64,000 nt of DNA from Mytilisepta virgata (lineage: Eukaryota > Mollusca > Bivalvia > Mytilida > Mytilidae): NCBI GenBank assembly GCA_028015205.1, contig CM051518.1, forward strand, positions 30,904,001-30,968,000, given 5' to 3'. Below the pieces are notes generated by a model, which was given only the letters and a program-made list of their open reading frames with translations, had not been told where the DNA came from and did not search any database. A program made the position numbers and the translations under genes. This document shows positions 47,101 through 62,100 of this stretch, piece by piece (position 1 is the first letter of the stretch; the number at the start of each line of letters is the position of its first letter).

Positions 47101-50100
47101 GAAATGAAATTAATTAAATGAAAATTATAATATTTGTATTCAATAAAATTTATTCCAGTAATAATTTTAACTTTCATTGAGATAATTAAAAAATATGCAA
47201 GGAATACCACTAAATCAATGACATAATCAGGAAAAAATAAGTTTGAATAAATAAAGAGCCTATAGAAAACATGTTTTTTTTTTATATAAATATTTTTCTG
47301 AAGTTACAAAATAACTCTTTTAATTATTTATCTTGTAACTGCTATATTTATCAGGATCTGTTTCAATGCATATTGTCCTGGTTTTCTGTTAAAAACTACA
47401 TACTATTAGAAAATCTACATACCAGTACACATTAGTTTACTTTTGTCATTAAAAGCAATCATGATTCACTTTGGTATGAAGTAAAGTTTTAAAAAAAGAA
47501 CCACATAATTAAAAGGAACAGATACTACTGGAAGTTAACCAAATTTTAGTAATGTACAAACTTGTGTATTTTGTTACCAAAAAAGCACTTCTACATACCA
47601 CTACAAGCAAAACTGGCACATTTGGTGTTGTCAGTCATAAAGCAGAGCAAATAACTTAATCTATGACAATCAGGAAAATCAGGAATTTATTGTTCTAAAT
47701 TGAATATATATGTATAATGTATTTTTGTAAATGCTTTTAAACTTCACTATTTCCTCTGATTAAACTATTGTTTTACGGGTTTCATCAACTAGTGTCTCTC
47801 TGACACTTAGAATGCCTGGATTTCATTTGTCCACATAAGCAAAACTAAGTGTTTGATTGTGACATACATATTAGTTGGTTTACGGTGTTTACTTATACAC
47901 CAACTATAAACATCATTGCTGACAAGTTCGATTTAAACTTGCTCAATTGTTTCAGACAAGAAGTTCTTAAGTGAATATTCCAGTAGTTTACGTCTTATGT
48001 TCATCTGTAGGGGTCTTCATGGTTGGCTGTCTTAAGCCCACCTACAATTATTGTTGCCATGTTTGGTTCTAAATGGCTCAGATGTTCAGTTAAGTTTTTA
48101 AAGACTTTTCCCATAGATTCCTATCTTAAACAGTTTGATTATTGTTGGTTGTCTGTGTCACTGGATTTTCCAGTTTTTGAACTACAAATCAAAAATGCTT
48201 TGAGCAATTTTCATGAAACTTTTGTGACTTGTTTATATCTATTAATGTAAGCTCCCTTTTGTTTTTTTAATATAAATTTCCGATATGACATTGCAGAGTT
48301 ATGGAACTTTATTTGTTGAAAAATCATCAAAAACTGTCAATTTTTCACACTTTGGATGGTTATGGAATTCTATTCATTCAAATTTCAGAGTTATGGAACT
48401 TTGTTCATTAAAAAGGGGGGGAATTTTTCACATTTCACGCAGTATATTTCGAACACATTGTCCAATTAACTTCAAACTTTACACAGTTGTTTGTTGTGAT
48501 AGTCTAAAGGTCTTTACACTTTTTTCTGTTCCAGAGTGGGATGCGACTTATTCATAAAAAATAACAAACAAAATCAAAGGGTCTATATGTTAATTGGTGA
48601 AATTGAATTTTCTGGATGACAGGCGTATCATGTGCTCATGGCGCAGCTGTTTATTCACAATTTCAAAACCACAAAACCTGATAAAAATTTCTTTATGCCA
48701 AGTAAAATATCCCTGTTTAAAAGTCTTCAACAAGGAAAAAAATTAAGAAGTGCGCTATTCAATGTAACTGAATAACATTTAAAATCATCAAACTGACCAA
48801 TGCATTGTCATAAATGGTGAGCTGTCAAATAGGGCATAAGACAATTAAAATGTACAAAATACACAAATCAAAGTTTTTGTTCATATTTAATTTATGAGTC
48901 TTTCTTAAGATCAGAAAACAGAAAGTTATAAAAATGCTTTTTGTGAAATCCGATTTATACAAATTTTTATGACCTACTTTATGTTAACAACTGATTCATG
49001 ATGTGATTACACACAAACTAAAATCCACAGTACTTCAAATAGTAATTTACACCAAAAAGTGAATCAGGACAAGAAGAAAAAACACACAAACTTACTACCA
49101 TGTGCAATCAATTACACAGCAACTATGAGTATGCAGTAACAATTTTCAAACACTCCATCATTATCTTACCTTTCTGCCTTTCGTTGGTCAATATAGGACT
49201 CCCTACCATGCAATTGTATACATTTTAATTATTGCTATTAGTAATATTTTTAATAAATATGCCAGATTTTTTACCTCAATCCGTCTTTTTTCTTTCATTT
49301 TTATAATATTTGATTTTTGGAACAAAGTTTATATTCTCGCAGAATATTCAAACAGAAGAGAAATGATCTGTTATAAATATTAATATTTTTTATCCGACAT
49401 TGAACTTTTGATCTCATCCCTAATAGTACTTGAAATAGTTGTACATGTAAAACTGAAACTATTAGAAATGTTCCTATCATGTCCTTCTTCCTTTTGACCT
49501 TTACTAGTTGTTCCATTAGACTATGAGTATAATATTGAAACCACTTATCAATATAATCACAACTGCAACTAAGTACACAAGTGAGACATCAAAATGACTG
49601 ATGACTTATTGGGATATTCACCTAACAAATAAAACAAATTTTAACTATGGTAAGCATGAATAATTTCTGATCAACAGACCATACTCATTTATCATCCTGC
49701 TAACTTACTGAAAAATAGAATGAAGGATGAAAACTAGTATATAGACAATTTAATTTACTGATAAACAACCCTAAATGTGAAAACCAGACCATTTATCAGC
49801 AGATCATGAAAACAAGACCAATATGGCTTACCAACATCAAAACACACTGGCAGGTAATGATAGTGACTGGCAAGCACAAACTAGAGGCTCGAAGGAGCCT
49901 GTATAACTCACCTGGACTATGTCCATCTTGACTGGCATCCTGGAACATTGCTGTCAAGTTCCAACTGGCTCAGTGGTTTCAAACAAGAATATCTTTGAGT
50001 GATTTTTCCCATGTCCTTTGTTAAACTATGTTCTGCTCTGGCAGCCATCTCCAATGGCTCACAGGGTCATTAGATACAATACTGAAAGTTTTGTTCCATT

Positions 50101-53100
50101 TGGCTTAGTGATTTCAGACTTGTAAATTTCACATAGGGTACTATGTTAAACTTTGTTCTGCTCTGGTGGCCATCTTGGATGGCAGGTGGGGTCAGCAGAA
50201 ACAATTCTGAAAGAGGACCACCTGAAGACCATTGCTACCAAGTTTTGTTCCAATTGGCCAAGTCACTGGTTTCAGAAAAGAAGACCTTTAAGTAAATTTC
50301 CCATAAGGTCATATGTTAAAACTACTTTCAGCTTTGGTGGCCATCTTCAATGATGGGCGGGTCATCAGAAACAAATCTGAAAAGGATCACCTAAGGACCA
50401 TTCCTGCCAAGTTTTGTTTCAATTGGCCTAGTGGTTTCAGACAAGAAGATCCAGATGGGGTTCTATGTTCTTACTTTGGCTGTGGTGGCCATCTTTGTTG
50501 ACAGTTTGAGTCTTCGGACACAATTCTGACAGAGGACAACCTACGGACCATTTCTGCAAAGTTTGGTTCCAATTGGCTTTGTGGTTTCAGACAAGAAGAC
50601 CTTTTAATGATATTTTCCCAAAGGGTCCTATGTTAAACTAAGTTTGGCTCTGGCGACCATCTTTGTTGACAGTCCGAATCATTGGATACAATTCTGAAAG
50701 ATACCCACTAAAGGACCATTTCTGCCTAGTTTGGTGGTCCAACTGGCTCTGTAGTTTCAGATAAGAAGATTTTTTAATGACTTTTCCAGTTGTGTCCTAT
50801 TTTAATCTAAGATCGGCTGTGGCGGCCATCTTTGTTGACATTCTGGGACAATGGACAAAATTCTGAAAGAGAACCCTTTTAGGACTATTTCTGCCAGCTT
50901 TGGTTCCATCTGGCCCTGTTGTTCCACAAAAGAGCATTCCCTTTTTTTCTATTTTTAGTAACAGCAGCCATGTTGGTTGGAAGTTGGGGATGCCGGACAT
51001 AAATTTGCAAAAGGATCACCCAAAGACCTTTCCTTCAAAGTTTGGTCCCAACTTGCCCAGTGGTTTCTGAGGAGAAGATCTTTAAAGGAAAGTTTATACT
51101 GGATGAGGACAATGGAAGCCAAGTGATGGTAATAGCTCACATGGCATTTGGGCCAGGTGAACTAAAAAAGTGATCTATCAGTATATATGTGAAGATCAAA
51201 TTATATTTTCCAACCCAAAAAGTGATTTTCTTATATAGCCAAACAGAAAGGAAAAACTGGCATGCAAACTCAGATATCAAAACATGCAGTTGCACAGAAG
51301 CCGAGATAAGTGTGACGAAAAATTTCAGTTGAATGGACAGACGGACAAGGTGAATCCAGTATACCACCCACTCCGTAGAGTGGGGGTATAATATCAAAAC
51401 ATTCACTTTCACAGAAGTGAAGAAAAGTTTGAGTAAAATTTCCATGTAAACATAAGGTATTGTAAAATTTGTAAGTATCTGCAAACAGGAAGTGGTTCCT
51501 TGACAAACCAATAACCTGAAAATAGGAGACACAATACAACTCATGGTCACAAAGCTACAGGTCAAATATCAAAACATTCTGTTGCACTGAAGCCAATAAA
51601 AGTTTGACGAAAAATTTCATGTAAACATAAGGTATTGTTATTGACAGACCTGAAAATATGAGAGACAATACAACTCATATTCATAAAGCTGCAGGCCAAA
51701 TATCAAAACATTCCGTTCCACAGAAGCAGAGATAAGTGTGACAAAAAATTTCAGTTTGAACGGATGGACAGACGGACAAGGTGAATCCAGTATACCACCC
51801 ACTCCATAGAGTGGGGGGTATACAGGTATAATAAACATTGTGTAAGTGGATAGTTAAGATTGGAGGATAGAGATTGTAAGGGTACAGAGAACAGGCTGAT
51901 ATGTATCAAGAGGTCAAAGTAGCAGGAGAATTTTAAACTTTTTTTCACTAAAAATCATCTAAATATGATTTGTCGTACCAGTTTGTGGCTTACATGCCAG
52001 AGAACTAAGGTCTAAACTGATAATTTTGTGCCTGAAAATCAGACTCTTGTAAGAATGGTATCCAAATCCAAAGGACAACCATGTGCCAACAAATCTTGTA
52101 GAAACAACGCATTCAAAAATTACTTTTTTCACCAACTTCCTGGCCACAAAACATGGTTTAGACATCCTAAAAGGGGCTTCACTGACATAACTAGAGGCTC
52201 ACCTTGCTTTTATTAGGCCATTATAAAATGTAAGTTATTTTGTATACACAAGGCTTTTAGAGAAACATAAAATGCCAAAGTAACCTCGATATTTGACTTT
52301 TGACCTAAAAAAGGTGCATCATTTGCATCTGTCCTTCTATATGAGATACTTGCCAAGTTTGGTTAAAGTCTGCCCATTTTTTATTCCTGAGCAAATGACA
52401 AAAAAGTCTTTTCTAATGTGGATTCAATTGAAACTTTGAACAGCCTCATCCATCGGTTAGTTGGATGAATATCAACCAAAAGTGGATTGTTTGTAGAGGT
52501 TACTGTCATCATCAATCCTGCAAAGTTTCAAAACATTTCATAATGTAGTTTCAGAGAAGAAGATTTTTGAAAATTGGCCAATAAAGATGGCCTCAGGTGG
52601 CCATGTGGTTCATTCAACTGAAACCAAAGGTCTAAATTTGGTAGAGGTCATTCTATACATCATTCATGTCAACTTTAGTTATAATCTGACCATTAGTTCC
52701 TGAGAAATACATAAAAGTCATTTCCCATATAGTTTGAATGGAAACTTCAACAGCTGCAGCCAATAAAAATCAAAGATGGCCTCTGGCAGCCATGTTGTTC
52801 ATCCAACCGAAACTAATGGGAGATTTTTGTAGAGATCCTTCTATACATCATTCCTAACAAGTTTGGTTACAATAAGCCAAGCAGTTTCAGATGTGAAAAG
52901 TTTACGGACAACAAACGACGGACGACGGAGGCAAAGTGATGACATAAGCTCGAGTGGCCCTATATAACTCCCTTTCTGCATAAGAAAAGATAAAAATTTA
53001 TTTCTGAATTTATGATATAAGTTTTGTACCTTTACCTATAGACAATCTAAATATACAAGTTAGTCAATTTAAGAAAATATGAAATTAGACATGTATGATA

Positions 53101-56100
53101 ACATATATAAAATGGAAACAAAATGAGAAAATAAACTGTAAGTAAGGTAATAGAAAAGATCTTCAACTTTGTAGCATTTGTAAATTATAACCAAAACATT
53201 CCATGCTAAACTGTATCACTGATAAAATTTTGAATCTCTCCAGATAAATTAAACAGCTGAAGACAGTTAAATTATTTTATTAATACATGCATAAAAAACA
53301 GAAAATATACTAAATAAATATCTGTAGTAAATAAAAAATATTTCACAAAATACTTACAGAAATAAAATGAAATAAAATAATGAGTACAATCTGATACATG
53401 GATGAGGGTCTGGATGGGACTCTCAAATTCAGTATTCAGTTAATTTTTGACCATATTTCTGTATTTTGTTAAAAAAATGCATATTCTGTAAAAGTTGACA
53501 GTTTTCTGGAATCTTTATTTTTTCCTTGGATTATTCATGTTTCTTGAAGTAGTTTTTCTCTATTCATTTATTTTCAGGCCTTTACTCACTATTCTTTAAG
53601 CCCTATCCACACCCTCACTTTCCAGTTCTATTTGTGTAATTAACACAACTCCAGAAGGAAGACAAGGGGGACAAATAATTTGTTAAAGTAACCTTATTCA
53701 ATACCAATAACAAACAAACAAAAAATAAAAATAAAATGTAATGAAACCTAAAATAGGATGTAACACATTCCACAATCCAACAAATAACAATTTAAAAACA
53801 AATTAACAATAAATAAAAAACTTTGAATTTCATGCTGTCACTTACACTTGCAAAAGACGAAGACTTCTCGGAATTATAAATCGCCTATAATATATTTAGC
53901 AATGCTTAATTCTATGATATAAAACTTTTATTGAAGCAAAAAGTTTTTTATCTATTACATTTGGCATGCAATACAAACATGTAATATTTGGATTCTTTGT
54001 TTAAAATTTTTAAAGATTACTGTATTCACTACCATTTTCATTATTTGAACCAAACTGTTATTTACTATTTGAAATATTTGACGTTTACATGAAATTGCTT
54101 CTTAATGAAACTAGAGGCTCTAAAGAGCCTGTATCGCTCACCTGGATTTAACTTTTCACCTTGAGCAGACCTAAAAATTTAAGTGTTGCAGTCAATTTGG
54201 CTGGTTTTTCTATTGGATTCTATGTTAAACTAATTTCAGCTGTGGCAGTCATCTTGGTTTAGTCCAGGTCAACGGATATATTTCTAAAAGAGAACCATCT
54301 AAGGACCATTTCTGCTAAGTCTTGTTCCAACTGGCTAAGCGGTTTCGGACAAGAAGATTTTTAAATGAATTTTCCTATAGGGTCCAATATTTAACAAAGT
54401 TCGGTGTGGCAGCCATCTTGGTTGACAATCCGGGTGATCGGACATATTTCTGAAAGAGGACCTCCTAAGGACCAATGCTGCCAAGTCTGGCTCCAATATG
54501 TCAAGTGGTTTCAGACAAGAAGATTTCTCAATGAATTTTTCCGTAGGGCCCTATATTAAACTAAGTTCGGGTGTGGCGGCCATCTTGGTTTACAGTCTGG
54601 GTCATCACACAAAATTCTGAAAGAGGACCATCTAAGGACCATTGCTGCCAAGTCTGGTTCCAATTGGTCGAGTGGTTTCAGATGAGAAGATTTTTAAGTG
54701 ATTTTCCCATAGGGTCCTATGTTAAACTAAGTTCAGCTGTGGCGGCCATCTTGGTTCACAGTCCACGAAATCAGACACATTTCTAAAAAAGGACCTCCTA
54801 AGGACCAATGCCGCCAAGTCCTGCTCCAATATGTCAAGTGGTTTCAGATAAGAAGATTTTTCAATGAATTTTCCTATAGGGCCCCATGTTAAACTAAGTT
54901 CGGTTGTGGCGTCCATCTTGGTTGACAGTCCGGGTCATCGGACACACCTCTGTAAGAGGACCATCTAAGGACCATTGCTGCCAAGTCTGGTTTTATTGGT
55001 CAAGTGGTTTAAGACAAGATTTTTCAATGAATTTTCCCATAGGGCCCTATGTTAAACTAAGTTCGGCTGTGGTGGCCATCTTGGTTAACAGTCCGGGTCA
55101 TTGGACATATTTCATATAAGATTTTTGAAAGTCACCCCCTTTTTTTCTACTTTTAGTAACAGCAGCCATCTCGGTTGGAAGTCGGGGATGACAGACATAA
55201 ATTTGGAAGGGGGCCACCCATGGACCATTCTACCAAAGTTTGGTCTCAATTGGCCCAGTGGTTTGAGAGGAAAAGATCTTTAAAGGAAAGTTTATACTGG
55301 ATACGGTCTTTAAAGGGCAAAAACTCTTATAAGGGGTCAATCAATGATTTTGGTCATGTTGACTTATTTGTAGATCTTACTTTGTTGAACATTTTTGCTG
55401 TTTACAATTTGTCTTTATCTATAATAATATTCAAGATAATAACCTAAAACTGCAAAATTTTCTTTAAATTAACAATTCAGGGGCAATAACCCAACAAAGG
55501 GTTGACCGATTCGTCTGAAAATTTCATGACAGGTAGATCTTGACCTGTTGAACATTTTTACCCCCTGCCAGTTTTGCTCTTATTGCTTTAGTTTTTGAGA
55601 TATAAGACAAAAACTGCAGTTTACCCCTATGTTCTATTTTTAGCCATGTCGGCCATGTTGGTTGGCAGGCGGGGTCATTGACACATTTTTTAAACTAAAT
55701 ACCCTAATGATGTTTGTGGCCAAGTTTGGTTCAATTTGGCCCAGTAGTTTCAGAGGAGAAGATTTTTGTAAAAGTTAACGGACGACGACGGTCGACGGAC
55801 GCCAAGTGATGAGAAAAGCTTACTTGACCCTTCGGGTCAGGTGAGCTAATAATAGAACTAACTCTATTTATCTCTATATTAATGTAAACATGATTTTATT
55901 TACTGGTGATCAAATATTTCAAAGTTTCAAGAATTAAAATTAAAGCATTTTTGCGTAAGTTGTCTCCCTTGTACAGACAAATTGTATTACAATTCAGTAA
56001 AGACACATGTAAAAATTTTATAGTATCATGTCTATATATCTCTGTAAAATATCTTACTTTATCCATAACTTTGGTAGTACAACAATTTTTAAAATCAAAA

Positions 56101-59100
56101 TTGGTAAATTTTGGGAAAATATTTTACAATTATAGTGGTGAATTAAATTTTTAAATATTTAGTGGAAGTTTAAGTCATCATTAGAATAGTATATATCATG
56201 ATATCAAGAAATAAAATGACAATTTTAGGTTGAAGTTAGTACTTATACAAAAAATACAAATGAAGATAATTTGAAATATTTTATTGTGGTATAATGTATT
56301 TCACTTTTTTTCCATTTTGATGAAAACAAACAAAGAAGAGTGAATAAAAGCTGGTCATGTAAACAATTAATTTGTTTGCAAATGGGAAACAACTCAAGCA
56401 GATACATGTAATTTCTTAAAACTATGGAATGCCTATCGAATATGTTTGTTTTTTACTTAAATTTCTTATAATTCTTTGGTAAAAAGTGCATAAGCAATAT
56501 CACTTTCAGTCTAAATAAAATGTTCTAAAATTCTTGCACAACAAAAAGCTGATGCATCGGATACTTCTAGTAAAGAATCTTCTGTCAATCAAATTTGGAT
56601 GCATTTTTAATGTTCACTATTTTAATTTTGTGTCTTTGTAATGCCTGTTTAAATGAAATGTTCAAAAATTCTTGCACAACACTTTCTGTATTTCATGCAC
56701 TAATGAAGAAAATTTAGATATTTCTTCTCACAACAAACAGAATACAGTTACAACTAAAATCAAAATGAAAGAACAAAATAAAGACAACTAGTTAAATAAA
56801 TATCTAATTGTATTGTAAGTTGCTTCAACATGGAATGTTATGGTTGTTTAACATTATGGTACCATGGCTTAAAATAACCTTAATAAGTATTCAATTATTA
56901 TATATATATTAAACATTGGTTTTCAAAGCTAAGCTCTACATGTCTAATCTATGTGTAAATATTGACTGAAATAAAATTATCAAAAATGAAACTAAAACAG
57001 AGAGAAATACAGATATGTGAAGTATCTTCCACCAGATGATAGAAATTTTAAGTAGAAAATGTGTGCAGACAAATGAATATCACCTGCTGTAAACAGTTTA
57101 TAACATTTCGTCATCATTATAACAAGTAAAATATAACTTTTACAACAGAAATATTACATACATTTCTCTTTTTTTAAGGAAACATGTTAATGTATAGATG
57201 TTTTGAATATGGAAGACAGGATCTTGACAAAAAGTCCCTATAAATTCTTGACAAAGGTTTAAGTCTGTGAAGATGTTGCTTGACTTCTGTCTTTTACTTA
57301 ATCAGATGTACAAATTACCACTGCACAAAAAACTTATTAATAAGATTAAACACATTTTATATCACCTTAGATTCTGTGCAAAGAAGAATGACAATGCATA
57401 TAAGTTGAAGCAAAGCATTATTATCTCCCCTTAAAGCCCCCTGTTTACAGCAGTTTACATAATTAGTAAGAGAACAAGAATAATTGACAACACAATGTCC
57501 TTACTCTTTATGAAGTCTTTGACTGTTGTTTAGTTGTGCTGTATTTCCAAAACTCCTGAAATAAAATTAGAAGCTAACTTTACACTGAACACAGTATGTC
57601 ATCTGTGACTGATCCACCAGCAATCTATGTTGTGGTATTACAGATCGAGGTCTGATCAGTCACAGATGACATACTGTGTCAATTGTAACGAGCCCCTGTG
57701 CACTGAATAAAAAAATCATTGTTATATCAATTTTTAAATTTAGGAAGAGATTTTTCACACGTGCACATATTATAATTATTTACAAAGTGTTGAACTTATG
57801 TGTATTACAGTTTATTGAACAATGTAACATTAAAATTACTAAACGTTGTCGTTTACTTATGCAATAAACTGATGATGCATACAACCATCAACAGTTTTAG
57901 TATGATGGTTTAGTTTTAAAAGCTTTGTTGATGTTAATAGAGGTGTAATGATACATTTCAGATACAAACAATATGTATTGCAATATTTGGTAAGATACAA
58001 ATGTAAATGATACATATTGTAGAAAAAGGTTATGTCCCTCTAGTTCAACCATGCTTTGTGAAGGCTCCATATTTACTTGAAATTTGTTATGTAGAGACAA
58101 TTAAGGCTTTTACAAAATATTTTTGGAGAGTAGAATGTGCTAGCACAATATTTTTCCATCAGATAACTTCATAATTTATTAATTAACTGCCATTCTAAAT
58201 TCCTGCAATGTAATCTTCTGGGGTTTTGACTTTAATATTGATGTATACCTATATCCAGCATATAAATTAAAAGTTACCTGGTATTTGTTTTGCCCAGGGT
58301 AGATTTTTCCTTAGTCTGATCGAAATCAGTAGTATCCATCATTTCATCCTCCCTAATTCGACTCATTGAAGATCTTAATGTTCCACTTTTAGCTCTAAGT
58401 TGAGCTTTGGAAGCTTGCTCTTGTAACCAATTCATATGATCCTTGTCCAGTGAAATGTCTAACTTAGGAACCAGACCTTCCTTGTCTTCAAACCTAGAGA
58501 AATCTCTGCTCTGCAGACTCTCAAACATTAATGTATCTGTCATAGAGGCATCTACCCTCTGCGGAGATTTAGCGCTTTGTCTAGGCCTGGGTTTAGGTGC
58601 AGGTGCTTCATTTTTCTTGGTTTCCTGAACTTGAGTGTCTTCCTCCAATTTCTTACCAGACCTTTTCTGGGGTGGAGGAGTGTAATATTTATATTCACTT
58701 AACCTTGAGGTTCTATTTTTAGTTTTTAATGTTCTTGGTGTGAAAGGTTTTTCCTCAGTAAATGCATGTGCTCGTTTCTGTATTATATCACCATCATAAG
58801 TTTTATCGCCTCTTGCAGATATAGGAGCTGATACAGCTCTGACAGCTGACATGAGATTTCTTGTTTTTGTCCATTTGGATGACATGGGTCTGTGTTGTTG
58901 CACTGTTGTATTAGCATGGTATTCATACTGTCTATCAGTTGGTTGTGTTTCTGATCCATGAGTGGCATTTACACTTGAACTTTTTGGGCGCAATGTGGTT
59001 CTCATTATATTCTGTACAAGTTGTTCTTCTTCATCATCTGGATCATACTCTCCCTGTAGACAGTGAGAAAATGAAGTAAATAATGAAATAAAAAAAAATG

Positions 59101-62100
59101 ATCATAAAATTAAAACCAAAATAAAACCTTTGTTATATATAATTATTTATCTTTGATACTAGTAACTCAAACAATAGCATAATCTGCCACTGAATTTAAA
59201 ATCTTTTCACTGTAATTTCTGCTTTATTGAATATTGATTTTTCACTATTACTACAACTGTTTTTTATGTTCACATGATAGAAGTTCTACTGCATTTTTAC
59301 CAAATTATTAATTCATTCTCCCTTAATACTGCATAGCTGAAATTAACTGAATAGAGTGTCACAGGAAGACAATTTTCTAGTTATTTATCACCATTTCTTC
59401 TTCACTTTGATACAGTATTTAAATTAATGTAATCTTGAAATCTCTTGTGTAAAGTGAATAAAATTTTATGAACTGAAAAACATAGCCTTACCCACTCATT
59501 CTCATCAGCATAATCTTCATTCTCATCATAATACTGCATCTGAGAATGGGGTCTTGATAGTGTTACCCTTGACTGTGGTCGGGATCCTGTTTTCTTAACA
59601 TAGTCTCTTGTCTTTCTATCACGAACTGTTATTGAAAGAAACACATATCAAAGTAAAAATGATGAAAACATCTTTACTCTTAAAATATTTTGCAGACTGC
59701 CATATACCACAACACTAGTCCATTCATGTGTAGCTTGCTCAGTAGCTCAGATACATGTGGGAGATTTCCTGCAACATTTGCATGTGTTCTCAGTTCTTAT
59801 ATGATATAAACTTTTTCTTCTTTAACACCACAAAAATAGTCCAACTTGTATACATGCTTTAAAAGGTGCCATAGTACATGTAGTACAAGTTTTCTAATTT
59901 CAAATAATTTTATTTTACTACATTTTTTGTAACAGAAGACTAGACTTTGGTATGTTTGTGAAAGTGAAATATACATGTGTAAGAACCCCATCTTTCGAAA
60001 GAGACGTCTCTTATTTACTGGTAATTTGTAGATCCTTTTAAACACAAAATGTTTTTCAACCCCTCCTTAGCTGAATCGTCATTAGTTTGCTTTTTTTTTC
60101 ATCACGAATAATAAGATTAATTTTGATATTAGTTTTGAAATTTTAACCAATTTCTCCAATAACTGAATTCAAACAACCGATACAAGAGTCTACATACATG
60201 TAAGGAAGTACTGTATTTTACCTTCTGCTAAAGATTATTTTTTATAATTTTTTTTAACTACAAGCAATGAGTAAAAACAACAAGAGGCTCACCAGAGCCT
60301 GTATCGCTCACCTGGAGTCTGGTTTTCATTGGACAATTAATCAACTATTTGACCAAGTTTTTTGCAATTGGTTCAATTGTTCAGGGAAAATTTGTTGAAG
60401 ATTTATTTTTCATAAGGTTTAATGTTAAAATATGTTCCCTGATGGTGGTAGTCCTGGCAGGAAGTTGATAAAATTGACCAGGAATACGGGTGAACCTTAA
60501 ATAAATGTAACAGAACCCGACCTCAAATTACACAAACCAATAACTCCAAAATAGAATTTGGGATTCCCTTCAAAATTTCAGGGTAGGTAGATCTCAACAT
60601 GGCAAACATTTTTCAATTTACATTTCACTTCTATCTCAAATACTTTTGGAGATAAATGCAAAAATGTTAAAATTTTGAAAATTTGACAAAAAAAGGGCAA
60701 TAACTCCTAAATGGGCTTTGGGATTTCCTTTAAAATTTCAGGGTATGTAGATCTCAACATGGCAAACATTTTTCAAATTTACATATCACTTCTATCTCAA
60801 ATAGTTTATGGGATAAATGACGAAAAATGTTAAATTTTCAAAATTTGATGAAAAAAGGGCAATAACTCATAAATGGGTTTTAGCATTTCTTTCAAAATTT
60901 CAGGTTAGGTAGATCTTGTCATGCTGATCAATTTTACCCGCTGTCAGATTTTTGATATCTGTAACGGTTTTTAAGTTATAAGCCAAAAACAACACATGCA
61001 CCCCTATATTCTATTTTTAGCTACGACAGCCATGTTTTACGTCAGATCAAAATAAATTGAGGATCGTTTGTAGAGGACATGTCATAGATCATTCCTATTA
61101 AGTTTCAAACCAATCGGCCCAGCGGTTTCAGAGGAGAAGATTTTTGAATGAAAAAATTTTGAAAATTTGACAAAAAAAGGGCAACAACTTCTAAATGGGT
61201 TTTGGGATTTCCTTAAAAATTTCAGGGTAGGTGGATCTCAACATGGCAAACATTTTTCAAATTTACATTTCACTTCTATCTCAAATAGTTTTGGAGATAA
61301 ATGACAAAAAATGTTAAAATTTTGAAAATTTGACGAAAAAAGGGCAATAACTCCTAAATGGGTTTTGGAATTTCCTTCAAAATTTCAGGGTAGGTAGATC
61401 TTGTCATGCTGATCAATTTTACCCCATGTCAGATTTTCGATATCTGTAACGGTTTTTGAGTTATTAGCAAAAAACAGCAATTTACGCCTATGTTCTATTT
61501 TTAGCAACAGTGGCCATGTTTTTCATCGGATCAATATAAAATGAGGATCGTTTGTGGAGGACATGTCATATATCATTCCTATGAAGCCTCGATCCAATCT
61601 GCCCAGCCGTTTCAGAGGAGAAGATTTTTGAAAATCAGCCAATCAGAAACAAGAATTGCCTCTGGTGGCCATGTTTCTTGACCAATCAGAACTAAATGAC
61701 GAATCTTTGTTGGGGACCTTCCATACACCACTCATGCAAAGTTTGGTTGGAATTGGCCAAATGGTTTCTGAGGAGAAGATGTTTGAATGAAAAGTTTACG
61801 ACGGACGGACGGACGGACGACGGACGACGGACGAAAAGTGATGGCAAAAGCTCACATGGCCTTTTAGGCCAGGTGAGCTAATAATGAAGGGAGATGTTCT
61901 TTAACTCTTTCACATGAACCGTGTTTTAATTCACAATGTAGTTCAGGTCTGGCATTCAGATAGTAGCATTCTTGAATTATGTTATTTTTGTGGATCAAAA
62001 ATATCTATTGCATGTGCATTTGTAAAATTTATTTAGAAAACTAATGTATGCAAGAATTTCACCACCCCAAACCAGGATAACAATACTTAATAATGCAATA

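Noticed and set aside
51137..51948. Several minus-strand frames sharing a WVVYWIHLVRLS motif
   Set aside because: The motif is the translation of a duplicated DNA repeat, not a conserved protein.
58443..58968. Short frames on both strands within 58.4-59.0 kb
   Set aside because: Shadows of the large SPATA7 exon.
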